Shown here: positions 15,997 through 26,144 of the stretch, piece by piece | How the letters are laid out: each line of letters starts with the position of its first letter | How positions within the stretch are numbered: the stretch's first letter is position 1 | Origin: Pyxidicoccus xibeiensis | Lineage (GTDB): Bacteria; Myxococcota; Myxococcia; Myxococcales; Myxococcaceae | NCBI RefSeq assembly: GCF_024198175.1 | Contig: NZ_JAJVKV010000023.1 | Location: 1 to 64,000, forward strand | DNA length: 64,000 nucleotides | Direction: 5' to 3' | The notes under the pieces: generated by a model | Database searches by the model: none | What the model was told of the DNA's origin: nothing | What the model saw: only the letters and a program-made list of their open reading frames with translations | Position numbers and translations under genes: made by a program

Positions 15997-16701
15997 ATGA
16001 ACCCTGCCCTGGTCTGCATCCCCACGTACAACGAGCGAGAAAACATCGAGGCCATCGTCCAGGCGGTGCTGAAGGCCGACGCCCGCGTGGACATCCTCGT
16101 CGTCGACGACAACTCGCCCGACGGCACGGGGCAGCTGGCGGACGCGCTCGCGGCGAAGGACTCGCGCGTGCGGGTGCTGCACCGCGAGAGGAAGGAGGGC
16201 CTGGGCCGTGCGTACCTCGCCGCCTTCCGCTGGGCGCTGGCCCAGGGCTACACGTACATCCTGGAGATGGACGCGGACTTCAGCCATGACCCGCGCTACC
16301 TCCCCGGCTTCCTCGACGCGGCCCAGGCGGGCGCGGACCTGGTGCTGGGCTCGCGCTACGTCACCGGCGGCGGCACGGTGAACTGGGGCGTCGGGCGGCA
16401 GATCATCAGCCGCGGTGGCAGCCTCTACGCCCGCTCCATCCTGGGCGTGGGCATCCGCGACCTCACCGGCGGCTTCAAGTGCTTCCACCGCCGGGTGCTG
16501 GAGTCCATCGACCTGGATGCGGTGAAGAGCACCGGGTACGCGTTTCAAATCGAGCTCACCTACCGCACCCTGAAGAAGGGCTTCACCGTGCGAGAGATTC
16601 CCATCGTCTTCGAGGACCGCCGCGTGGGGCACTCGAAGATGAGCAAGAAGATCTTCGCCGAGGCCCTCACCATGGTGTGGAAGCTGCGCATCAAGGTGTA
16701 G
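15997..16701 (+). CDS. GT2 polyprenol-phosphate sugar transferase (DPM1-like)
   Basis: A 234-residue GT-A glycosyltransferase resembling dolichol/polyprenol-phosphate mannosyltransferase catalytic domains. It begins ALVCIPTYNERENIEAIV, with VVDDNSPDGTGQLAD near 33 and the metal site EMDADFSHDP (DxD-like) near 90-99, then LTGGFKCFHRR near 154. There are no C-terminal membrane helices, so it is the soluble type that loads a sugar onto a lipid carrier for use by membrane transferases. Position between lpxB and marC suggests a role in modifying LPS or other envelope glycans. It ends in a basic VWKLRIKV tail. Confidence 0.85.
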   Translation: MNPALVCIPTYNERENIEAIVQAVLKADARVDILVVDDNSPDGTGQLADALAAKDSRVRVLHRERKEGLGRAYLAAFRWALAQGYTYILEMDADFSHDPRYLPGFLDAAQAGADLVLGSRYVTGGGTVNWGVGRQIISRGGSLYARSILGVGIRDLTGGFKCFHRRVLESIDLDAVKSTGYAFQIELTYRTLKKGFTVREIPIVFEDRRVGHSKMSKKIFAEALTMVWKLRIKV

Positions 16702-16715
16702 CCCGAGGGCCTTCC

Positions 16716-17342
16716 ATGTCGGGCTACCTGTCGCTGTTCCTGGTGTCGCTGTCGGCGGTCTTCTTCGTGGTGGACCCCATCGGCGTGGTGCCGCTGTTCC
16801 TGGCGATGACGGCCGGGGACTCGCCGGAGAAGGTGCGCCGCACCGCGATGCGGGCCTGCCTGGTGGCCTGCGGGATGATGCTGTTCTTCGCCCTGTTCGG
16901 CGGCGTCATCTTCAAGGTGTTCGGCGTGTCGCTGGGCGCCTTCCGCGTGGCGGGCGGCATCCTCCTGCTCATCACCGCGCTGGACATGCTCCGCGCGCGC
17001 CCGTCCGAGACGCGCACCACCCCCACCGAGGAGCAGGAGGGCGTGGTGAAGGAAGACGTGGCCATCGTCCCGCTGGCCATTCCCCTGCTGTCCGGCCCCG
17101 GCGCCATCGCCACCGCCATGGTGCTGATGGCCAAGGGGGAGACGCTCACCTCCGCCATCCCCGTGCTGGCCGCCATCATCCTGACGTTCGTGGCGAGCTA
17201 CTTCATCCTCCGCGCCTCCGGGATGATTCAGCGCGTGCTGCGCCAGTCCGGCGTCGCCATCGTCGAGCGTGTCATGGGCCTCATCCTCGCCGCCATCGCC
17301 GTGCAGTTCATCGCGGACGGCGGCAAGGAGCTGCTCAGATAG
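16716..17342 (+). CDS. MarC family integral membrane protein
   Basis: A 208-residue polytopic protein of the MarC family (UPF0056), with about six hydrophobic helices (roughly 5-27, 45-66, 72-92, 115-137, 142-165, 180-200) and the family motif VVDPIGVVPLFLAM near 20-33. The central IPLLSGPGAIATAMVL is also characteristic. Physiological function is unknown for the family. The ATG is 14 bp after the GT2 gene, implying co-transcription with lpxB. The last 8 bp overlap the end of the convergent lipoprotein gene. Confidence 0.88.
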   Translation: MSGYLSLFLVSLSAVFFVVDPIGVVPLFLAMTAGDSPEKVRRTAMRACLVACGMMLFFALFGGVIFKVFGVSLGAFRVAGGILLLITALDMLRARPSETRTTPTEEQEGVVKEDVAIVPLAIPLLSGPGAIATAMVLMAKGETLTSAIPVLAAIILTFVASYFILRASGMIQRVLRQSGVAIVERVMGLILAAIAVQFIADGGKELLR

Positions 17343-17802
17343 GGCCGGGGCTCGCCACCCAGGCGGGCCCCTGGCGCTTCACCAGCCCCTGCGGCTTGCC
17401 CTCCAGGGCCAGGTCCTCCGGGCCGGCGCGGCGCGCGTCGTACGCGTAGCCGTCCTGCACCTCCTGCAGGTACACCACCACCGCGTCCAGCACGTTCTCC
17501 TGCACCACCTTGAACGTGGCGTCCCCGCAGAGCGGCTCCTCGCCCGCGAAGAAGCGCTCCAGCATGGACTCCTCCGGGCGGCGCACGTAGACGACCACCG
17601 GCGTGGGCTCCTCGCGCCCCTGCGCGGCAATCTCGCGCACCACCTGGGACGGGCCCGGCTCCTTCAGCACGGACTGCACCAGCTGGCACTTCTCGGCTTC
17701 CGCCTCCCGCCGCACGGCGACAGGCGCCTGGTGCGCACAGCCCGCCGCGCCCAGCATTCCCAGCCCCAACGACACCCAGGCCATCCGGTGGAATCGGCTC
17801 AT
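17335..17802 (-). CDS. small predicted lipoprotein
   Basis: A 155-residue protein with a type II signal peptide: a positively charged start, hydrophobic core VSLGLGMLGAAG and a lipobox ending at Cys22 (GAAGC). It should be anchored in a membrane facing the periplasm. The mature part has no domain I recognise; it includes the charged stretch VRRPEESMLERFFAGEEPLCG and ends ASPGPI. The start at 17802 is preferred because it gives a proper signal peptide; the frame is open to 17844. It follows the OmpA-like gene by 26 bp, so both probably act in the envelope. Confidence 0.7.
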   Translation of the reverse strand: MSRFHRMAWVSLGLGMLGAAGCAHQAPVAVRREAEAEKCQLVQSVLKEPGPSQVVREIAAQGREEPTPVVVYVRRPEESMLERFFAGEEPLCGDATFKVVQENVLDAVVVYLQEVQDGYAYDARRAGPEDLALEGKPQGLVKRQGPAWVASPGPI

Positions 17803-17828
17803 CCGTGCTCTCCTCAAGTCGATACCCC

Positions 17829-18851
17829 CTACAGCTTCCGCCACCGGGGAGGGAACGGCGCATGCTGGAGCACCGGGTCCTCCACGGCGATGATGTACTC
17901 GGCACGGCGGTTGCCCGCCTCCGCCGTCTCGTCCGGCGTCGCCACCGCGGGCGACTCCTCGCCGAACCCCTCGTAGAACACCGGGACCTTGAGGCCCTGC
18001 TTCCGGAAGTACGCGGCCAGGCTCCTCGCCCGCTTCAGCGACAGCTCCCGGTTGGCCGCCGACGCCCCCACCGTGTCCGTGTGGCCCAGCACGTACAGCC
18101 GCAGCGCCGCGAAGCGCCCGTACTTCCGCAGCGCCTCCACGATGAGGCCGTGGCTCTTGTCCAGCTTGCCGCGCTCCGCCGCCGGAACGTCCGCGCTGCC
18201 GGAGGCGAAGTTCACCTCCTCGTGGGGGATGTCCACCTGCCAGGGAAACAGGTCCACCCCGGCGTAGAACTCCGAGGTGTCGAAGGCCTTGAGCGAGATC
18301 TTCATCACCCGCCCCTGGGCCGCCGGCCAGGTCAGCTCCAGCGGAGTGCCCGCCGGCTCGCCCTTGAAGGGCACCTCGCCCTGGAACGCCTTCTCCCCGG
18401 TGTCCATCAACACCGTCAGCTCCACCCGCCGCGCCGGCCGCGTCATGGTGAGGCGCAGCTTCCGCTCCGCCACGTCCACGTCCTCCTTGCGCACCGCCAC
18501 GCTCAGCGGGCCGTACAGCTCCGTGTCGAAGGACAGCGGCATGGTGCCGGACTCGGCATCGGGGAAGCGGACCACCAGCTCGCCCTCGTAGTGGAAGCGC
18601 CCTTCAGGCTGCTCCAGCTCGAGGCGCCGGGTGACGCCCGGCTTCCCGCCGCCCTTCAGCTCCACCACCTTGCCGTCGCTGCGCTTCAGCTTCACCTCGA
18701 AGCCGGCGATGGGCTCCTCGATGTGGACGAGCAGCGTCGGCAGCGTCTCTCCCAGCGCCGCGCGGCCCTCCAGCGAGACGCGGATGGCCTCCGCGAGCGC
18801 CGGGAACGGCAGGGCCAGCGCGAGGCACAGCAGCAGCAGACGGGTCTTCAT
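17829..18851 (-). CDS. OmpA-family outer-membrane/periplasmic protein
   Basis: A 340-residue secreted protein: signal peptide MKTRLLLLCLALALPFPALA (1-20), then an extracellular/periplasmic region of unknown fold rich in beta-like strands (21-220), and a C-terminal OmpA-like domain. The latter has the peptidoglycan-binding signature LGHTDTVGASAANRELSLKR near 275-294 and ends GNRRAEYIIAVEDP. Such domains anchor outer-membrane proteins to the cell wall. The chosen ATG provides the signal peptide; the open frame extends 48 codons upstream without support. It lies upstream of the small lipoprotein gene and downstream of lpxI. Confidence 0.82.
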   Translation of the reverse strand: MKTRLLLLCLALALPFPALAEAIRVSLEGRAALGETLPTLLVHIEEPIAGFEVKLKRSDGKVVELKGGGKPGVTRRLELEQPEGRFHYEGELVVRFPDAESGTMPLSFDTELYGPLSVAVRKEDVDVAERKLRLTMTRPARRVELTVLMDTGEKAFQGEVPFKGEPAGTPLELTWPAAQGRVMKISLKAFDTSEFYAGVDLFPWQVDIPHEEVNFASGSADVPAAERGKLDKSHGLIVEALRKYGRFAALRLYVLGHTDTVGASAANRELSLKRARSLAAYFRKQGLKVPVFYEGFGEESPAVATPDETAEAGNRRAEYIIAVEDPVLQHAPFPPRWRKL

Positions 18852-18944
18852 GGCGCGGTGTCGACCTCCGGCGTCACGGGCTGCGAGCAACAGCAGTCCG
18901 CACAGGTGGATTCCTCCGCGACAGGGTAGGACGGGCAGGCAGGC

Positions 18945-18958
18945 GGCGATACATCGCC
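18945..18958. promoter_or_regulatory. 14-bp palindrome upstream of the OmpA-like gene
   Basis: GGCGAT AC ATCGCC is a perfect inverted repeat about 95 bp before the OmpA-like ATG. It could be a dimeric regulator's operator. No confident -35/-10 pair is seen nearby. Confidence 0.3.
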
Positions 18959-18974
18959 CTGGGGGGACGTTTGA

Positions 18975-18996
18975 GGTGCGACGGTATTCACGCACC
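18975..18996 (-). terminator. hairpin downstream of lpxI
   Basis: GGTGCG (18975-18980) and CGCACC (18991-18996) with a 10-nt loop lie about 60 bp after the lpxI stop and could end the long lysS-to-lpxI transcript. There is no T-run; low confidence. Confidence 0.3.
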
Positions 18997-19058
18997 CCGG
19001 GCCGTCCTCGTGAAGCAGCCAGGGAGGCGAGGCCCGCCCGCCTCCGCTGGTCCCCGAG

Positions 19059-19880
19059 TCAGGGCACGCCAACGATGGTGATGCCCGCGGCTTCCGCCCC
19101 GGCGAAGAGCGCGGGTGCGTCCAGTAGCACCGTGCGCCCTACCTCCAGCGCCAGCACCTTCGCGCCCGTCTCCTTCATCACATCCAGCGTGCGCGGGCCC
19201 ACCGCTGGCAGGTCGAAGCGCAGGTCCTGCTGCGGCTTGCAGCGCTTCACCACCACCGCGCCAGAGCCACCCAGCTTCCCACCCCGGCGGATGGTCTCAT
19301 CCGTGCCCTCCACCGCCTCCAGCGCCAGCACGTGGCCGTTGTGCACCACCACCGTCTGGCCCACGTCGGCCTGGCCCAGCAGCACCGCCACCTCGCGGCC
19401 CAGGGCCACGTCCTTCTCCTGCGCCGGGTGCAGCTTCGGGCCCGCCAGGTGGCCCTCCGGGCACAGCACCTCGCCGAGGAAGTCCGTGGGGGCGATGATG
19501 GTGACGCCGCGCGACTCGAAGTCCGCGGCCACCGCGCGCAGCAGCGCGTCGTCCCGGAAGCTGCGCAGCCGGGAGATGATGCGCACCGCGCCCAAGTCTG
19601 GCCGGGCCTCCGCCAGCGCCCGCACCCGGCCGATGCCGCCGGCCATGGCCGCCTGGGTGACGCCGGCCTGACGGAACGCCTTCTGGATGCGGTCCACCTG
19701 CCCCACCCGCACCCACGTCAGCGAGCCAACCTCCGAGGCCAGCTCCGGGTCCGTCTCCCCCCGGTGCGCCACGGCCACGACTTCCAGCCCCCGCGCCCGC
19801 GCCGCGCGCGCGAAGAGGAAGGGCAGCCGGCCATTGCCCGCGATGAGGCCAATCCGCTCCACCGCCGATGCTCCTTCCAT
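19059..19880 (-). CDS. lpxI: UDP-2,3-diacylglucosamine diphosphatase, LpxI type
   Basis: Hydrolyses UDP-2,3-diacylglucosamine to 2,3-diacylglucosamine 1-phosphate, the step done by LpxH in E. coli. The 273-residue protein belongs to the DUF1009/LpxI family: N-terminal RIGLIAGNGRLPFLFARAA, central GGIGRVRAL and ISRLRSFRDDALLRAVAADF, and C-terminal KRCKPQQDLRFDLPAVGPRT. No LpxH-like gene is in the window, so this supplies the step between LpxD and LpxB. The ATG at 19880 is preferred over a TTG at 19895. It follows lpxA by 18 bp. Confidence 0.93.
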   Translation of the reverse strand: MEGASAVERIGLIAGNGRLPFLFARAARARGLEVVAVAHRGETDPELASEVGSLTWVRVGQVDRIQKAFRQAGVTQAAMAGGIGRVRALAEARPDLGAVRIISRLRSFRDDALLRAVAADFESRGVTIIAPTDFLGEVLCPEGHLAGPKLHPAQEKDVALGREVAVLLGQADVGQTVVVHNGHVLALEAVEGTDETIRRGGKLGGSGAVVVKRCKPQQDLRFDLPAVGPRTLDVMKETGAKVLALEVGRTVLLDAPALFAGAEAAGITIVGVP

Positions 19881-19898
19881 GGCCCCGGGCCCCAAGGA

Positions 19899-20675
19899 CT
19901 AGCGCGTCAGCCCGCGCTTGCTCTGCAGGACGAAGTCGATGAGGTGGTCCACCTCGGGGTTGCCCCCCAGCTCCGTGCGCAGCCGTGCCAGCGCCTCCTG
20001 GAGCTGCAGCTTCGAGCGGAACAGGATGCGGTGCGCTTCCTTGATGCGCTCGATCTGCTCCTTGGAGTAGCCGCTGCGCTCCAGGCCCACCGTGTTCAGC
20101 CCCACCAGCTCCGCCCGGTCTCCCTGCGCCGTGGCGTAGGGCGGGATGTCCATGGTCACCATGGCGCCGCCGGAGATGAAGGCGTGCTTGCCCAGGCGGG
20201 TGAACTGATGCACCGCCGCCAGGCCGCTGATGATGACGTGGTCCTCCATCGTCACGTGGCCCGCCAGCGCGGAGCCATTGCCGATGCGGCAGCCATTGCC
20301 CACCACGCAGTCGTGCGCGACGTGGCTGTTGGCCATGAAGAGGTTGCCACTGCCGATGCGCGTGGCGCCGCCGCCGCCCGCCGTGCCCTTGTGCAGGGTG
20401 ACGAACTCGCGGACCTGGTTGTCGTCACCGAGGACGAGCTCCGTGTCCTCGCCGGCGTACTTCAAGTCCTGCGGGTCCGCGCCGATGGACACGAACTGGA
20501 AGATGCGGTTGCGCTCGCCCAGCGTCGTCCGCCCCTCGATGACGACGTGGGGGCCCACGCGAGAGCCCGCGCCCAGCGTCACCTTCGGGCCGATGACCGA
20601 ATAGGGGCCGACCTCGACCGACTCGTGCAGGCGGGCATCGGGGTGGACGACCGCGGTGGGATGAACGTGCGCCAT
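19899..20675 (-). CDS. lpxA: UDP-N-acetylglucosamine acyltransferase
   Basis: First enzyme of lipid A synthesis; transfers a 3-hydroxyacyl chain from ACP to UDP-GlcNAc. The 258-residue product shows left-handed beta-helix hexapeptide repeats across residues 3-170 and the active-site motif ANSHVAHDC with His121 equivalent to the catalytic His125 of E. coli LpxA. The C-terminal helical region (190-258) includes LVGLNTVGLERSGYS. It is a homotrimeric cytoplasmic enzyme. Gene order lpxD-fabZ-lpxA-lpxI is conserved in many Gram-negatives. The start is 31 bp after fabZ. Confidence 0.97.
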   Translation of the reverse strand: MAHVHPTAVVHPDARLHESVEVGPYSVIGPKVTLGAGSRVGPHVVIEGRTTLGERNRIFQFVSIGADPQDLKYAGEDTELVLGDDNQVREFVTLHKGTAGGGGATRIGSGNLFMANSHVAHDCVVGNGCRIGNGSALAGHVTMEDHVIISGLAAVHQFTRLGKHAFISGGAMVTMDIPPYATAQGDRAELVGLNTVGLERSGYSKEQIERIKEAHRILFRSKLQLQEALARLRTELGGNPEVDHLIDFVLQSKRGLTR

Positions 20676-20706
20676 GTGGTGTTTCCTCTTCGCCTCGCGG
20701 TCGCGG

Positions 20707-21168
20707 TCAGGAAGCCGCGCTCTCGTCCGCCTTGGCGTTCTTGTCCACGACGGTCGCCAGGAACTCGCCCTCGGCGACCCTCACGCCATCGACACTCGCC
20801 GTGCCCTTCGTCTTCCACACGGAGCCCTTGTGGCGCACCACCTCGATGTCGAGGTGCAGCCGGTCGCCCGGCAGCACGGGCTTGCGGAAGCGCGCCCCGT
20901 CCACGCCCATCAGGTAGGTGAGCTTCTTGTTCGGGTCCATTCCCTCGCTCTTGTAGGCGAGGATGGCCATCGCCTGCGCCAACGCCTCCAGGATGAGCAC
21001 GCCCGGCATGACAGGCTGCCCCGGGAAGTGGCCGTTGAAGAAGGGCTCGTTGATGGTGACGTTCTTGTAGGCCGTCAGCTTCTGGCCGGGAATGATCTCC
21101 ACCACCCGGTCCACCAGGAGGAACGGGTACCGGTGCGGCAGCAGGTTCTGGATGTCTCCGATGTCCAT
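20707..21168 (-). CDS. fabZ: 3-hydroxyacyl-ACP dehydratase
   Basis: Hot-dog fold dehydratase of fatty-acid elongation that competes with LpxA for 3-hydroxyacyl-ACP, balancing phospholipid and lipid A. The 153-residue protein has the active-site helix motif GHFPGQPVMPGVLILEALAQ with catalytic His47 and Glu61. The ATG at 21168 overlaps the lpxD stop as TGATG, a typical coupling arrangement; a GTG one codon upstream is also possible. The C-terminus (NAKADESAAS) is slightly extended and likely disordered. Confidence 0.96.
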   Translation of the reverse strand: MDIGDIQNLLPHRYPFLLVDRVVEIIPGQKLTAYKNVTINEPFFNGHFPGQPVMPGVLILEALAQAMAILAYKSEGMDPNKKLTYLMGVDGARFRKPVLPGDRLHLDIEVVRHKGSVWKTKGTASVDGVRVAEGEFLATVVDKNAKADESAAS

Positions 21169-22232
21169 CACTCCCCCTTCTCCTTCTCGAGCGTCTCCAC
21201 CCTGCGGCGCAGGGCGCGAACTTCCTTGAGCAGGTCCGCCACCTGCCCCGCCGCCGCGCTGGCTCGGAGCCAGTCCCGGTGGGGCACGGCCGGGCTGCCG
21301 CTCACGACCTGCCCGTCCTCCACGTCGTGCGCCACGCCGGACTGCGCGCCCACCTTCGCCAGGTCGCCCACGCGGATGTGGCCCACCACGCCCACCTGCC
21401 CCGCCAGCACCACGCCGGTGCCAATCTCCGCCGAGCCGGACACGCCGGCCTGCGCGCAGATGAGCGACAGCGGGCCCACCCTCACGTTGTGGGCGATCTG
21501 CACCAGGTTGTCGAGCTTCGTGCCGCGCCCCACCACCGTCTCGCCCACCGTCGCGCGGTCGATGCAGGTGCAGGCGCCCACTTCCACGTCGTCCTCGATG
21601 CGGACGATGCCCACCTGGGGAATCTTGAAGTGCTCCGGGCCCGCCTCGCCCTCGGGGTTGAAGGCGAAGCCGAAGCCGTCCGCCCCCACCACGCTGGAGG
21701 CATGGAGGATGACGCGCGCGCCCACCACGCAGCGCTCGCGCACCGTGACGTTGGGGTGCAGGACACAGTCCTCGCCCACCCGGGCGTCCTCGCCCACGTA
21801 GGCGCCGGGGTACAGCACCGTGCGCGCGCCCACCGTGGCGCCCCGGTCCACCGAGGCCCCCGGCAGCACCGTGGCCTCCGGATGGACGGTGGCCTCCGGA
21901 TGCACCCAGGCGCCGGGCCTCACGCCCGCGGCCGGACGGGAGGCCGGGTGGAACAGGCGCAAGAGCTTCGCGTAGGCCAGGTGGGGGTTGGGTACCCGCA
22001 CCAGCGCCACGCCCTCTCGGGGCGGCGCGTCGGCGCCCACCAGCACGGCGGAGGCCCGGGTGGCCTCGAACTGCCGGCGGTAGCGCGTGTTGCCGTAGAA
22101 CGACACGTCTCCCGGGCCTGCTTCCTCGAGCCCGTTGAGACCATGGATGAGCTGGCCGGCGTCCCCGAGGAGCTCCCCCCCGACGTGGGCGGCGAGCTCC
22201 CCGAGCCGGCGGGGGGGGTTCGGAGTCTGCAC
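21168..22232 (-). CDS. lpxD: UDP-3-O-(3-hydroxyacyl)glucosamine N-acyltransferase
   Basis: Adds the N-linked 3-hydroxyacyl chain in lipid A synthesis. The 354-residue product has an N-terminal uridine-binding domain (1-100), hexapeptide-repeat beta-helix (105-310) and the catalytic-His motif NLVQIAHNV with His248. It ends in a helical coil (VRALRRRVETLEKEKGE). The start is a GTG 19 bp after the skp stop; the open frame continues 66 codons upstream but only as a shadow of skp. No strong ribosome site precedes the GTG, so translation may depend on skp readthrough. Confidence 0.94.
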   Translation of the reverse strand: MQTPNPPRRLGELAAHVGGELLGDAGQLIHGLNGLEEAGPGDVSFYGNTRYRRQFEATRASAVLVGADAPPREGVALVRVPNPHLAYAKLLRLFHPASRPAAGVRPGAWVHPEATVHPEATVLPGASVDRGATVGARTVLYPGAYVGEDARVGEDCVLHPNVTVRERCVVGARVILHASSVVGADGFGFAFNPEGEAGPEHFKIPQVGIVRIEDDVEVGACTCIDRATVGETVVGRGTKLDNLVQIAHNVRVGPLSLICAQAGVSGSAEIGTGVVLAGQVGVVGHIRVGDLAKVGAQSGVAHDVEDGQVVSGSPAVPHRDWLRASAAAGQVADLLKEVRALRRRVETLEKEKGE

Positions 22233-22251
22233 GGAGAGGGGGGACGAACGA

Positions 22252-22812
22252 CTACTTCTTCGTCGGGGCGTCCTTCGCCGCCGCGGCCGGCTTCTTCGCG
22301 CTGTTGTACGCGCGAATGACCTCGTTGGAGATGTCGTGCTGCGAGCGGGCGAAGACGATGCCCGAGTCGCGCTTCTCCAGCACGAAGGACAGGTCGTCAC
22401 GCTCGGCGATGCCGGCGATGACCTGGTCAATCTTGCCGATGATGGGCTCCATCTCCTGCCGCTCCTTGTTGGCGGCCTCGGCCCGGCTCTTCTCCCACTT
22501 CTGCGCGAGGATCATCACCTTGCGCTGGAGCTCGCCTTCCTTCTGGGCCTTGGTGTCCGGGCTCATCGCGCTGGCCTGCTTGTCGAGGACCTCCTTCTCC
22601 TTGCGGAGGGCCTCCTGCTCCTTGTCGATTTCCTTCTGGCGCTCGTCGAGCCACTTCTGGAGGCGGCCCTTGGCGGCCTTGCCGTCGTCCACCTCGAGCA
22701 GGACGCGCTGCAGATCCACGAAGGCAACCTTCTGCTCGGCGGCGGAAGCGGCCACCGGCATGGCGAACGACAGGACGGCGGCCGCGGCCGCGATGGTGGT
22801 GCGAAGCGACAT
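22252..22812 (-). CDS. skp: OmpH/Skp-like periplasmic chaperone
   Basis: Periplasmic chaperone that holds unfolded outer-membrane proteins before BamA inserts them. The 186-residue product has a signal peptide (about 1-25, ending AASAA), the family opening VAFVDLQRVL near 29-38, a long charged coiled coil (45-125) and a Lys/Ala-rich tail. The ATG at 22812 has GAGGAG 9 nt upstream and is preferred over a TTG two codons earlier. It lies between bamA and lpxD, the classic bamA-skp-lpxD-fabZ-lpxA order. Confidence 0.92.
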   Translation of the reverse strand: MSLRTTIAAAAAVLSFAMPVAASAAEQKVAFVDLQRVLLEVDDGKAAKGRLQKWLDERQKEIDKEQEALRKEKEVLDKQASAMSPDTKAQKEGELQRKVMILAQKWEKSRAEAANKERQEMEPIIGKIDQVIAGIAERDDLSFVLEKRDSGIVFARSQHDISNEVIRAYNSAKKPAAAAKDAPTKK

Positions 22813-22907
22813 GTTCAACAGCTCCTCGGGAAGGTTACAGGCTCCGACGTCGCGCTCCCGGGCTTGTTCAAACAGGGGTGGGGCCGGGACGACGGAGCAA
22901 GGGCTTA

Positions 22908-25421
<2,514 letters not shown>

Positions 25422-25467
25422 TCTACGGGAAGGGCCACAAGGCCCTCAATCCAAAAGCGCCGGGACA

Positions 25468-26142
25468 TCACGCCTCCGACACCTCGCCCGCAGCCAACCT
25501 CAGGCGGCGGGGCATGGAGCGAGCAAGCGTCTCGTTGTGGGTCACCACCACGGCGGTGATGCCCAGCTCGCGGTTTACTTCACGAAGCAGCTGGTGGATG
25601 CCCTCGCCGGTGGCGGGGTCCAGGTTGCCGGTCGGCTCGTCGGCCAGCAGGACGGCGGGCTTGAGCACCAGGGCGCGGGCCAGGGCCACGCGCTGGGCCT
25701 CGCCGCCGGACAGCTCGCCGGGGCGGTGGTCCACGCGCTGGCCCAGCCCCACCCGCTCCAGCAGCTCGCGGGCGTAGGCGTAGGCGCCGGTGCGCTCCCG
25801 GCGCTGGATGAGGGCGGGCATCGCCACGTTCTCCAGGGCGGTGAACTCGGGCAGCAGGTAGTGGCTCTGGAAGACGAAGCCGATGGTCCGGTTGCGGAAC
25901 TCGGCCACCTCCGCGTCGTTCATGGCGAAGACGGAGCGGCCGTCGAAGAGGACCTCGCCGGCGGCCGGGGCGTCCAGCGTGCCCAGCACGTGGAGGAAGG
26001 TGCTCTTCCCCGCGCCGGACGCGCCCACCAGGGAGACGAGCGAGCCCTTCTCGATGTCCAGCGACACACCACGCAGCACGTCGATGCGCTTCCCATGGAG
26101 GAAGTAGCTCTTGAAGACGTTGCGGATGGACAGGAGCGACAT
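25468..26142 (-). CDS. lolD: lipoprotein-releasing system ATPase LolD
   Basis: ABC ATPase that powers release of outer-membrane lipoproteins from the inner membrane to LolA. The 224-residue protein has Walker A GASGAGKST near 38-46, signature LSGGEAQRVALARAL near 143-157, Walker B VLLADEPTGNLD near 163-174 and the H-loop VVTHNE. The chosen ATG gives the standard length; the frame is open further upstream only as a shadow of the lolC/E gene. It starts 2 bp after that stop codon, so the pair is coupled. Confidence 0.94.
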   Translation of the reverse strand: MSLLSIRNVFKSYFLHGKRIDVLRGVSLDIEKGSLVSLVGASGAGKSTFLHVLGTLDAPAAGEVLFDGRSVFAMNDAEVAEFRNRTIGFVFQSHYLLPEFTALENVAMPALIQRRERTGAYAYARELLERVGLGQRVDHRPGELSGGEAQRVALARALVLKPAVLLADEPTGNLDPATGEGIHQLLREVNRELGITAVVVTHNETLARSMPRRLRLAAGEVSEA

Positions 26143-26144
26143 GG

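Noticed and set aside
22233..22430. Longer N-terminus for LpxD
   Set aside because: The extra residues are Arg/Ser-rich antiframe translation of skp and do not match LpxD; GTG at 22232 gives the family length.
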